In this document: positions 1 through 5,548 of the stretch, one piece after another
Layout of the letters: the number at the start of each line of letters is the position of its first letter
How positions within the stretch are numbered: position 1 is the first letter of the stretch
From: Candidatus Eiseniibacteriota bacterium
GTDB taxonomy: Bacteria > Eisenbacteria > RBG-16-71-46 > CAIMUX01 > WJJG01
Reading direction: 5' to 3'
Assembly: GCA_016867695.1 (NCBI GenBank)
Contig: VGIY01000046.1
Coordinates: forward strand, 1 to 12,642
DNA: 12,642 nt
The notes under the pieces: generated by a model
Database searches by the model: none
Told to the model about the DNA's origin: nothing
What the model saw: the letters and a program-made list of their open reading frames with translations, nothing else
Made by a program: the position numbers and the translations under genes

Positions 1-829
1 AGATCGGGCCGAACCAGGCGGACAGGTAGCCGCGGTAGTCGTTGATGTTGTCGTAGGAGTACTCCTCGCCCATCATCGCGCAGTTCTCCATGAACCAGGA
101 GTTCGTGGAGCCCGCGTTGTAGCCGAACTGGACGATGTGCATGTACTCGTGGGTGACTGTGATCCTGCGCTGGTTGGCGTTGCTGATGTTCGTGTTGACG
201 TGGAAGAAGCCCGTGTAGTCGTTGTAGGGCGGGTTGGGCGGCACGGAACTCTCCGGCTCGGCCAGACCCATGATGCCCGAACCCAGGGCATGGATATAGC
301 AGTCGATGAGGTTCATCCCGCCGCCGGCCGCGCCGTCGCCGGGGGGGACGTCCCAGCCGTAGGTCGTGTGGTAGCTGCTCCAGCCGACCTCGACGGCCTC
401 CTGGACGACGTCGACATAGGCCTCGGTCACCGCGTCACTGCCCGAGAGCGTGTAGTGGATCTTGAAGTGGGCCGTCGTCCGGGAGTTGAGCAGATTGGTC
501 GGCCGGGCGCGCAGGTCGCCCAGGGCGTCGCCGCGGCCCATGGCCTCGAGCTCCTCGTAGGCCTCGAGCAGGATCGTCGTGCCGGACTTGATCGGCCCGC
601 CCCCAAGGCGGAAGCGCTCCGGCAACCGGTCCGATCCCTTGACGAACTGCACGCGGTGGATGAGCGCCTGGGCGCGGTCGATCTCGCCCGTCGCATAGGC
701 GTCGTTGATCGCCTGCAGGGCGGGGTGGCCGAAGGATTCGAAAGTCGTCGGCGCGGCCGGAGCCGCGGCCGTCAGACCCAGAAGCACCAGGGCGAACAGG
801 CTCGCCAGACGCGCGGCCTTCCTCATCAT
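1..829 (-). CDS. Secreted HExxH zinc metalloprotease, MXAN_6640-like (N-terminal part, runs off window)
   Basis: The gene starts at ATG 829 (a second ATG follows directly) and stays open to the window edge, giving 276 visible codons. GGAGG lies 5 nt upstream of the start. Residues 1-25 form a signal peptide: MMRK, a Leu/Ala-rich core, then an AAPAAP cleavage region. The visible mature part contains HEYMH at residues 227-231, followed by HIVQF and WFMEN, with Glu248 as the likely third zinc ligand. HExxH plus a downstream Glu is the gluzincin arrangement. The preceding text (a WDVPPGDG block, then a DCYIHALGSG-type block) resembles the MXAN_6640 family of putative exported metalloproteases; that assignment is from memory of the family. 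The C-terminus, where a sorting-type domain might sit, lies outside the window. The gene is divergent from the epimerase gene and has a good promoter at 951-979. The metalloprotease call is firm; the family name is less so. Confidence 0.8.
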   Translation of the reverse strand, partial: MMRKAARLASLFALVLLGLTAAAPAAPTTFESFGHPALQAINDAYATGEIDRAQALIHRVQFVKGSDRLPERFRLGGGPIKSGTTILLEAYEELEAMGRGDALGDLRARPTNLLNSRTTAHFKIHYTLSGSDAVTEAYVDVVQEAVEVGWSSYHTTYGWDVPPGDGAAGGGMNLIDCYIHALGSGIMGLAEPESSVPPNPPYNDYTGFFHVNTNISNANQRRITVTHEYMHIVQFGYNAGSTNSWFMENCAMMGEEYSYDNINDYRGYLSAWFGPI

Positions 830-950
830 GCCATCCTCCATGTCGTTGCTGCCGGTCGACCCGTACAACGGGCCGACGGTCGGGGTGCAATCTGCCCTCG
901 CTCGCGGTTTCGTGAGAGCGACACCCGAGCGGATAACGAGAACATAGTTC

Positions 951-979
951 ATTCTACCTGTTCCGGGGCCGGAAATCAA
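951..979 (-). promoter_or_regulatory. Sigma70-type promoter for the metalloprotease gene
   Basis: Read on the minus strand, TTGATT (979-974) is followed by a 17-bp spacer and then TAGAAT (956-951). This matches the -35 and -10 consensus 4/6 and 5/6 with ideal spacing, in an otherwise GC-rich gap. Transcription would start near 944, giving a leader of about 115 nt before ATG 829. Confidence 0.6.
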
Positions 980-1179
980 ACCGCCCGTGCCCGACTGGCG
1001 AGCGAACGCGCTGCCCGAGAAGGCGTTCGCAACATTCGGGCGCCTGTGTCCCCTCGAGAACCGGCGGGGCGGCTCCACGGGGCGGTCGGGCAATGCTTGG
1101 TCTCAGAGCCGGTTCGGGAGCAAGATGGCTGGGATCGTGCATCCCCCGGCGGCCGCGGGCTGTCGCGGGGGGCGCCAGA

Positions 1180-1221
1180 CATCGGGATCTGGCCGCCGTC
1201 CAAGACCTGTCCATCCCGATG
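1180..1221. repeat. Inverted repeat, 9-bp perfect arms
   Basis: CATCGGGAT at 1180-1188 and ATCCCGATG at 1213-1221 are perfect inverse complements separated by 24 nt. The repeat lies about 150 bp upstream of the TTG-started epimerase gene. It could be an operator-like dyad or a weak RNA stem. I cannot assign a binding protein. Confidence 0.35.
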
Positions 1222-1369
1222 GTTCGATCCGCGCGCACCCGCCTGGCGAGCGCGAGGCGCCCGGACTGGCGCACCTGCTCCGCGGCCGAACCGGCAGGCG
1301 GGCCCGCGAGCAGACTGGCTCGAAGGCCGCCGCCGCGTGTACTGGCCGGAAGATGACGGGGAGGGGACA

Positions 1370-2419
1370 TTGCGCATCCTGATGATCGGCGGCACAGGGC
1401 TCACTGGCCCGCACATCGCCCGCCGCCTGCACGCGCAGGGTCACACCCTGCTTCTCTTCCACCGCGGGCAGACACAAGCGGACCTGCCGGCGGAGATCGC
1501 GCACCTCTCCGGCGATCGCCGGGAGCTTGCGCCGCATGCCGCCGCGCTGGCCGGTTTCGCCCCCGAGGTCGTCGTCGACATGGCGCTGGTGACGGCGCAG
1601 GACGCCTGGGATGTGATGTGCCTCTTCCGCGGCGTCGCCCGGCGTGTGGTCGCGATCAGCAGCCAGGATGTCTATCGCGCCTACGGGCGTCTGATCGGGA
1701 CCGAACCGGGGCCGCCCGACGGGGTGCCGCTGGATGAGGACGCGCCCCTGCGAGAGAAGCTCCACCCCTATCGCGCCCGCGCCTCCGGTCCCGACAACAT
1801 CATGTTCCACTACGACAAGATCCTGGTGGAGCGCCTGATCCTGGGCGACCCACGGCTGCCCGGCACGGTGCTGCGCTATCCGCTGGTCTACGGCCCGCGC
1901 GACCGCCAGCACCGCCTGTTCCCGTACCTCAAGCGCATGGACGACGCCCGTCCGGCGATCCTGCTGGGTGAAGGCCAGGCCCGCTGGCGCTGGACCAAGG
2001 GCTATGCCGAGGACATGGCGGCGGCCGCCGTGCTGGCGATCCTCGCGGATCGCGCGGCCGGCCGCGTCTACAACGTCGGCGAGGAGCGTGCCCTTTCCGA
2101 GGCGGAGTGGGTTGCCGCGATCGCCGGGGCGACCGGCTGGCGCGGGCGCATCGCCGCGCTGCCGCAGGAGCGTCTCCCGCGCCACCTGGCCGAGGAGATG
2201 GACTGCTCGCAGGATCTGGTCACCGACACGCGGCGGATCCGCGAGGAACTCGGCTATCGCGAGGAGACCGATCCGGCGGAAGCGCTGCGCAGGACGATAG
2301 ACTGGGAGCGCGCGCACCCGCCCGACCCGATCGACGCGGAGAGCTTCGAGTACGCCGCCGAGGATCGCGCGCTGGCGGATTGCGGACTCGGCCGGGAGCG
2401 CCTCGGTGCTCAGAGCTGA
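1370..2419 (+). CDS. NAD(P)-binding SDR / NAD-dependent epimerase-like protein, catalytic Tyr not in standard place
   Basis: This is a 349-aa protein, the usual length of an extended SDR. The start is TTG 1370, preceded by GGAGGGG; the open frame continues far upstream, but that extension lacks SDR content and a ribosome binding site. The N-terminus is a Rossmann beta-strand with GGTGLTG (residues 7-13), followed by a basic HRG at 31-33 at the cofactor-selecting strand end, which hints at NADPH. SSQDVY (97-102) corresponds to the S/T-containing strand of epimerases. The usual YxxxK is replaced by F146-H-Y-D-K150 with ILVE following, so Phe sits where the catalytic Tyr is expected and the nearest Tyr is 148. 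VLRYPLVYGPRD and VYNVGEE blocks match the substrate-domain strands of sugar-nucleotide epimerases. It is probably an atypical SDR in nucleotide-sugar or related metabolism; the substrate is unknown. It lies 134 bp before the HAD phosphatase gene on the same strand, so co-transcription is possible. Confidence 0.85.
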   Translation: MRILMIGGTGLTGPHIARRLHAQGHTLLLFHRGQTQADLPAEIAHLSGDRRELAPHAAALAGFAPEVVVDMALVTAQDAWDVMCLFRGVARRVVAISSQDVYRAYGRLIGTEPGPPDGVPLDEDAPLREKLHPYRARASGPDNIMFHYDKILVERLILGDPRLPGTVLRYPLVYGPRDRQHRLFPYLKRMDDARPAILLGEGQARWRWTKGYAEDMAAAAVLAILADRAAGRVYNVGEERALSEAEWVAAIAGATGWRGRIAALPQERLPRHLAEEMDCSQDLVTDTRRIREELGYREETDPAEALRRTIDWERAHPPDPIDAESFEYAAEDRALADCGLGRERLGAQS

Positions 2420-2420
2420 G

Positions 2421-2503
2421 GGCGTCGGCACAGGCTGCTCCCGGATGCGTGTCCTGCGGTGCCAGAACGATGGCCGGGGGAGTCTGAGAAGTGGCGCCGT
2501 AAC
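2421..2503 (+). repeat. Dispersed intergenic element, copy 1 (blocks A and B)
   Basis: Block A (2421-2455), beginning GGCGTCGGCACAGG and ending GATGCGTGTCCT, matches 5303-5337 at 33 of 35 positions. Similarity continues more weakly to about 2486. Block B, TGGCGCCGTAAC at 2492-2503, recurs exactly at 5492-5503. Copy 1 fills most of the gap between the epimerase stop and the HAD start, ending 50 nt before the TTG. It could be a mobile miniature repeat, a leader RNA or a regulatory module. It has no coding content. Confidence 0.65.
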
Positions 2504-2553
2504 CATCAAGGTGCCAGCGCGTTCGAGGTTCCGGGAGGGGCGGGAGGCACGCG

Positions 2554-3117
2554 TTGGGAGATCCCCGAGAGCTGAACCTGAAGCGACCGCTTCTGATCCT
2601 GGACCTGGACGAAACGCTCATCTCCGCCTCCGAGGAGCCCCCGTCCGGGCATCATGACTTCCTCTGCGGCCCGTACTTCATCCGCAAGAGGCCCTTCGCC
2701 GGTTCCTTCCTCGCGGCCGTGGCGTTGTCCTACGATCTGGCCGCGTGGACGAGCGCCACGGAGGCCTACGCCCGGTGTGTTGCAGAACACCTGTTCGACC
2801 GCGTGAGTCTGGCCTTCCTGTGGGCCCGTCCGCGCTGCACGCTGAGGCGCGATCCATGTGGGCCGGAGGAGTACTTCGTCAAGGACCTGAAGAAGGTGAG
2901 GCGTGCCGGCTATGATCTCAGGCGCGTTCTGGTAGTCGACGACTCGCTGCGCGCGCTCGAGAGGCACCGGGGCAACCTGGTGCAGGTGCGCCCGTTCACC
3001 GGGGATCCCGGGGACCAGGAGCTGGAGCATCTGGCGGCGTATCTGATCCGCATCGCGGGTAGCGACGATTTCCGCAGAGTCGAGAAACGGGCCTGGCGGG
3101 CAGCGGCAATCGATTGA
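2554..3117 (+). CDS. FCP1/SCP1-like (NIF family) HAD phosphatase
   Basis: This is a 187-aa protein starting at TTG 2554, with GGGAGG 6-7 nt upstream. It has a HAD-superfamily core. Motif I is DLDET, with Asp17 as the nucleophile and Asp19 as acid/base. Motif II is WTSAT with Thr66/Ser67. Lys110 lies in FVKDLKK, and motif III is VVDDS with Asp129/Asp130. The compact layout, with motif I followed by a YFIRKRPF segment and no large cap, is that of the NLI-interacting-factor / RNA-polymerase-CTD phosphatase-like family rather than sugar or Cof-type HADs. Eukaryotic members remove phosphate from Ser/Thr of proteins; bacterial relatives are mostly uncharacterised, so a phosphoprotein substrate is inference. 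All catalytic residues are present and no signal peptide is seen, so it is probably a cytoplasmic active enzyme. The dispersed element ends 50 nt upstream of its start. Confidence 0.85.
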   Translation: MGDPRELNLKRPLLILDLDETLISASEEPPSGHHDFLCGPYFIRKRPFAGSFLAAVALSYDLAAWTSATEAYARCVAEHLFDRVSLAFLWARPRCTLRRDPCGPEEYFVKDLKKVRRAGYDLRRVLVVDDSLRALERHRGNLVQVRPFTGDPGDQELEHLAAYLIRIAGSDDFRRVEKRAWRAAAID

Positions 3118-3189
3118 GGCGCGGCCGACATGCGGATCCGGGCAGCCCAGGGCATCGAGCCAGCCCCCGCGCTGCGCGAGGGCATGTCC

Positions 3190-3204
3190 CGGGAGACACT
3201 CCCG
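3190..3204 (+). terminator. Hairpin downstream of HAD phosphatase gene
   Basis: CGGGAG (3190-3195), a 3-nt ACA loop and CTCCCG (3199-3204) form a perfect 6-bp stem 72 nt after the HAD stop codon. No T-tract follows, so it may block exonucleases or pause polymerase rather than act as a classical intrinsic terminator. Confidence 0.4.
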
Positions 3205-3243
3205 AGGCGCATCGGGGCGCGATCGCGGCGTCCGGCTGCCGTG

Positions 3244-3265
3244 CCGTGGAGGCGCCCATCCACGG
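3244..3265 (+). terminator. Hairpin between convergent genes
   Basis: CCGTGGA (3244-3250) and TCCACGG (3259-3265) form a 7-bp perfect stem with an 8-nt loop. No T-run follows on either strand. The assignment to the + strand gene is by proximity only. Confidence 0.35.
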
Positions 3266-3309
3266 GGGCCCGATTCGCTTCCTGGCGTTCCTCGCAATCG
3301 ACTTGAAGA

Positions 3310-3332
3310 GCCCGCGAGCGAGGATCGCGGGC
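3310..3332 (+). terminator. GC-rich hairpin between convergent genes
   Basis: GCCCGCGA (3310-3317) and TCGCGGGC (3325-3332) form a perfect 8-bp stem with a 7-nt loop. It lies midway between two converging genes and could serve either direction. It has no T-tract. Confidence 0.4.
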
Positions 3333-3453
3333 GTCGCTCCGGAGCCGGGCGATCGACGGATCAAGCGGATGGCCGCGGCATCCGTCGCCCCGGCTTGAAG
3401 GGCGGATTGGACTTTGCCAGGCTGAGCGTGGACAGCGACATCGAGGACCCCGA

Positions 3454-3480
3454 CTGCCCGGCGGGATCCGGCCCGGGCAG
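3454..3480 (-). terminator. Hairpin downstream of GLUG-repeat gene
   Basis: CTGCCCGG (3454-3461) and CCGGGCAG (3473-3480) form a perfect 8-bp stem with an 11-nt loop. It lies 54 nt past the stop codon of the minus-strand GLUG gene and is a plausible transcript 3' end for it. No T-tract is seen. Confidence 0.4.
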
Positions 3481-3534
3481 GCGATCATCGAGAAGCCGCG
3501 GTCAGGCGGGTGTGGGCAGCGCCGGGTCGGGCCC

Positions 3535-5001
3535 CTACCTCCGCAGCGCGATCTTGCCGCCTGCCGTGCCGCCTTCGCACCTGAGCCTGTACAGGTACAC
3601 CCCGCCGGCAACGCGCCGGCCCCGGTCGCAGGAGCCGTCCCAGTGCACGTGATGCGCACCGGCTGGCCGTCTGTCGCTGAGCAGCGTCTTCACCAGCCCT
3701 CCGGCCACATCGTACACGGACAGGGTGACAGGGCCGTCACGATGGGTTCTGAACGCGATGGTGGCGCGCTCTGTGAACGGGTTCGGATAACCCGCGATGA
3801 GGACCGCCGGCCCTGACGGCTCGGGTGCTGAGGCCGGCTCCGGGATCTGCCAGTAGAGATACGGGTACCCGGAGTTGACACCGCCCGTGGTGTCCTCCTC
3901 CCAGATGGTGCCGAACGCCCATCCTGTATAGGTGTTCGCGGCATAAGGGTAGGTCATCTCTTCCGTGGTCCTGCCCATTCCGCCCGCGCTGACGCTCTGC
4001 CCGGAGGTCTCGGTGTTCCAGTAACTGCCGGAAACCGAGCCCCCGAAGCGGTAACCCACCAGGCCGCCGATGTCCTCACCGCCAGACACGAACCCGGTGG
4101 AGAAGGAGTTGCTGACAGCGGTCGTCCACAGGTAGCCGATGAGCCCGCCGCCGAACCAGTTGACCGCCTGCGCACTTCCCGTGGCGTAGCAGTTGGAGAT
4201 CGTCCCGCCCTCGGTGTCGCCGACGAGCCCTCCTGCCACGGATGTGGAGATCACGTTCCCGGTTGCAAACGACTGCGTGACCGTGCCGTTGAGGTTCCTG
4301 CCGATCAGCCCGCCGACATACCAGCCGCCGGTGACCTGGCCGGTCGCGAAGCAGTTCACCACGGTTCCGCCGACGTTGAACCCGACCAGCCCCCCGATCC
4401 TGCCGTCATTCGCCTGTATCGTGGCCGACGAGGAGGAGGCGGACACCGTGCCGGGATTGTTCTCCCCGACGAGACCGCCCACGCGGTATCCGCCGCTGAC
4501 AGTGCCGGTGGACCGGGCGTCCAGGACATCGCCCCGGTTCAACCCGACCAGGCTGCCGGCGATGTTCGCTCCGGTCACGTCAACGTCCTCGACGGCGATA
4601 CTCCTGATGGTGCAACTGCCGGTGTAGCCGAAGAGCGCCTGATAATCGGAGATCCTGTTGATGAAGATCCCGATGATCGCGTTCCCGTGGCCGTCGAAGG
4701 TGCCCGCGAATGAGTTCGCCGACGACGTGCCGATGGGGATCCAGCCCTGACCGCCGTTATGGAACGCGCCCCCCGGCAGGAACTCGGCGGTCAGGTCGAT
4801 GTCGTTCATCAGTCGGAAATGCTTGTCGGCATGCTGCGACCCCAAGTAGTGGCGGATGCAGTCCAGGTGCGCTGGGGTCACGACCTGCCAGGGATCGCTC
4901 TCGGTGCCGGACCCTCCCGCGAACTCCTGGGCATGGGGGCAGGGGGAAGATAGGAGACAGATGACGGCGCCAGTGATCAGGACGCCAGCAGGGCGGTGCA
5001 T
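3535..5001 (-). CDS. Secreted GLUG-repeat protein with FlgD-like C-terminal domain
   Basis: This is a 488-aa protein. ATG 5001 is chosen because GAGGAGGG lies 3 nt upstream and a signal peptide follows (hydrophobic GVLITGAVICLLSS, probable cleavage after PHA at residue 24). The frame is open much further upstream but carries no protein-like content there. Residues 26-145 form the entry module common to GLUG proteins: GTESDPW, then FRLMNDIDL, then FAGTFDGHGNAI. Residues 148-336 hold seven tandem units of 26-28 aa with the pattern (V/I)GGL(V/I)G...GGTV.N.(F/Y)(A/S)TG.V. The block ETSGQSVSAGGMGRTTEEM (331-349) and NSGYPYLYW close the repeat region. Residues 403-488 form a FlgD-Ig-like domain with YPNPF, WDG and GGVYLYRL, ending in KIALRR, typical of extracellular proteins in FCB-type lineages. 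GLUG repeats are thought to form a beta-solenoid used in adhesion or surface display; the role here is inferred. The gene is monocistronic and convergent with the HAD gene. Confidence 0.9.
   Translation of the reverse strand: MHRPAGVLITGAVICLLSSPCPHAQEFAGGSGTESDPWQVVTPAHLDCIRHYLGSQHADKHFRLMNDIDLTAEFLPGGAFHNGGQGWIPIGTSSANSFAGTFDGHGNAIIGIFINRISDYQALFGYTGSCTIRSIAVEDVDVTGANIAGSLVGLNRGDVLDARSTGTVSGGYRVGGLVGENNPGTVSASSSSATIQANDGRIGGLVGFNVGGTVVNCFATGQVTGGWYVGGLIGRNLNGTVTQSFATGNVISTSVAGGLVGDTEGGTISNCYATGSAQAVNWFGGGLIGYLWTTAVSNSFSTGFVSGGEDIGGLVGYRFGGSVSGSYWNTETSGQSVSAGGMGRTTEEMTYPYAANTYTGWAFGTIWEEDTTGGVNSGYPYLYWQIPEPASAPEPSGPAVLIAGYPNPFTERATIAFRTHRDGPVTLSVYDVAGGLVKTLLSDRRPAGAHHVHWDGSCDRGRRVAGGVYLYRLRCEGGTAGGKIALRR
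3994..4560 (-). repeat. Seven tandem GLUG-motif units (coding repeat)
   Basis: The stretch encodes residues 148-336 of the GLUG protein as seven 26-28-residue units, an 81-84 bp period. Units 3 and 5 carry the full NCFATG/NCYATG motif. Units 1, 2, 4 and 6 replace Cys, and unit 7 breaks down at SGSYWN. The DNA repeats are divergent, so the array is old rather than recently expanded. Confidence 0.85.
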
Positions 5002-5045
5002 GATCCCTCCTCGGGCCGAAGGCCGGAACCAACGTGACTGCAGGC

Positions 5046-5054
5046 ATTGTAGCA
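5046..5054 (-). promoter_or_regulatory. Extended -10 promoter for the GLUG gene
   Basis: On the minus strand TGCTACAAT (5054-5046) fits an extended -10 element (TGnTATAAT, one mismatch in the hexamer). No good -35 is visible at 16-18 bp upstream, which is tolerated in extended -10 promoters. The start would be near 5039, giving a leader of about 38 nt before ATG 5001. Confidence 0.45.
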
Positions 5055-5302
5055 CACGGGACCGCCGGCCTCCTCTTCCCTGCCGCGGTACGGTTCGCCC
5101 CAGTTCGGACACCGCGAACGGCCTTCTACCGCCCAGCTCAGACATCGACAACGGGAGGAGGTGAAGAATCGCGCAGCGGCCCGCGCGCGCGAAGCGGCCA
5201 TGGGTGACAGTGGGTGCCTGAGCGCCGGGATCTCGACCTGCATGAAATGCCGGGGAGCGGAAGAGGCTGTGGACGAAGGCCACAACGGCGCGTAGGATCG
5301 AA

Positions 5303-5503
5303 GGCGTCGGCACAGGTTGCCCCCGGATGCGTGTCCTCAAGACGCTGGAGCGATGGGCGTGGGCGTCTGCGGCAGGACGACCCCGGTGTCGAGCTGCCGG
5401 GCCGTTCGGGTGTTCCGGGGGGGCAGACTCGCCCGCCCCGAGGTCGCGCGCGGCGCCCGTTTCGGTGCGGCCCGCCATCGGGGACGACGGATGGCGCCGT
5501 AAC
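5303..5503 (+). repeat. Dispersed intergenic element, copy 2 (blocks A and B with longer interior)
   Basis: Block A (5303-5337) matches 2421-2455 at 33/35 positions. Block B, TGGCGCCGTAAC (5492-5503), is identical to 2492-2503. The interior is about 118 bp longer than in copy 1. It includes 5402-5424, which resembles 2519-2541 of copy 1, there located after block B. The element ends 45 nt before ATG 5549 of the DUF362 gene, nearly the same distance as in copy 1. Confidence 0.6.
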
Positions 5504-5548
5504 GGCCGTGCGGGCGGCCGCGGCATCGAGGCTGATCGAGGAGGCGCG

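Larger units (their letters stand above)
830..1369. other. Intergenic region between divergent genes (540 bp)
   Basis: The left third holds the promoter and leader of the minus-strand metalloprotease. The right part, from about 1000, should hold the promoter of the epimerase gene, but I see no convincing -10/-35 pair on the + strand. Open frames here have no recognisable protein content and no good ribosome binding sites. An inverted repeat lies at 1180-1221: CATCGGGAT and ATCCCGATG, with a 24-nt spacer. It is the only clear dyad I found and could be a regulator site or chance. Confidence 0.5.
3118..3534. other. Intergenic region between convergent genes (417 bp), rich in hairpins
   Basis: The gap lies between two convergent genes, so it should hold two terminators and no promoters. 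I find four compact inverted repeats: 3190-3204, 3244-3265, 3310-3332 and 3454-3480. None is followed by a T-run on either strand. An open frame at 3114-3398 has Arg/Pro/Ala-rich random-looking content and no homology I recognise; I do not call it a gene. Confidence 0.5.
5002..5548. other. Intergenic region between divergent genes (547 bp)
   Basis: The left end holds the GLUG promoter and leader. The right half holds the second copy of the dispersed element (5303-5503) and the leader of the DUF362 gene. Between about 5060 and 5300 I see only GC-rich sequence with no recognisable gene. No consensus promoter for DUF362 is visible, although one is expected in 5300-5540. Confidence 0.5.

Noticed and set aside
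927..937. GAGCGGATAAC, an 11-base match to the lac operator half, just downstream of the predicted start site
   Set aside because: The symmetric partner half is absent and nothing else suggests LacI-type control here. I treat it as chance.
137..1369. N-terminal extension of the epimerase frame back to 137
   Set aside because: The extension is antisense to the metalloprotease gene and has no SDR content. TTG 1370 has the ribosome binding site and sits just before the Rossmann strand.
976..1416. Overlapping open frames on both strands in the 830-1369 gap
   Set aside because: They have no ribosome binding sites, signal peptides or recognisable motifs. Arg/Pro/Ser-rich content is typical of non-coding GC-rich DNA.
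3114..3398. 94-codon plus-strand frame after the HAD gene
   Set aside because: It overlaps the HAD stop, its composition is random-looking, and the frame is crossed by three hairpins. No homology is recognised.
4193..4627. 144-codon plus-strand frame opposite the GLUG repeats
   Set aside because: The Thr/Pro-rich periodic translation is just the antisense of the Gly/Val repeat array.
5002..5526. N-terminal extension of the GLUG frame
   Set aside because: It has no protein-like content, while ATG 5001 is followed by a signal peptide and preceded by GAGGAGGG. The stretch overlaps the dispersed element.
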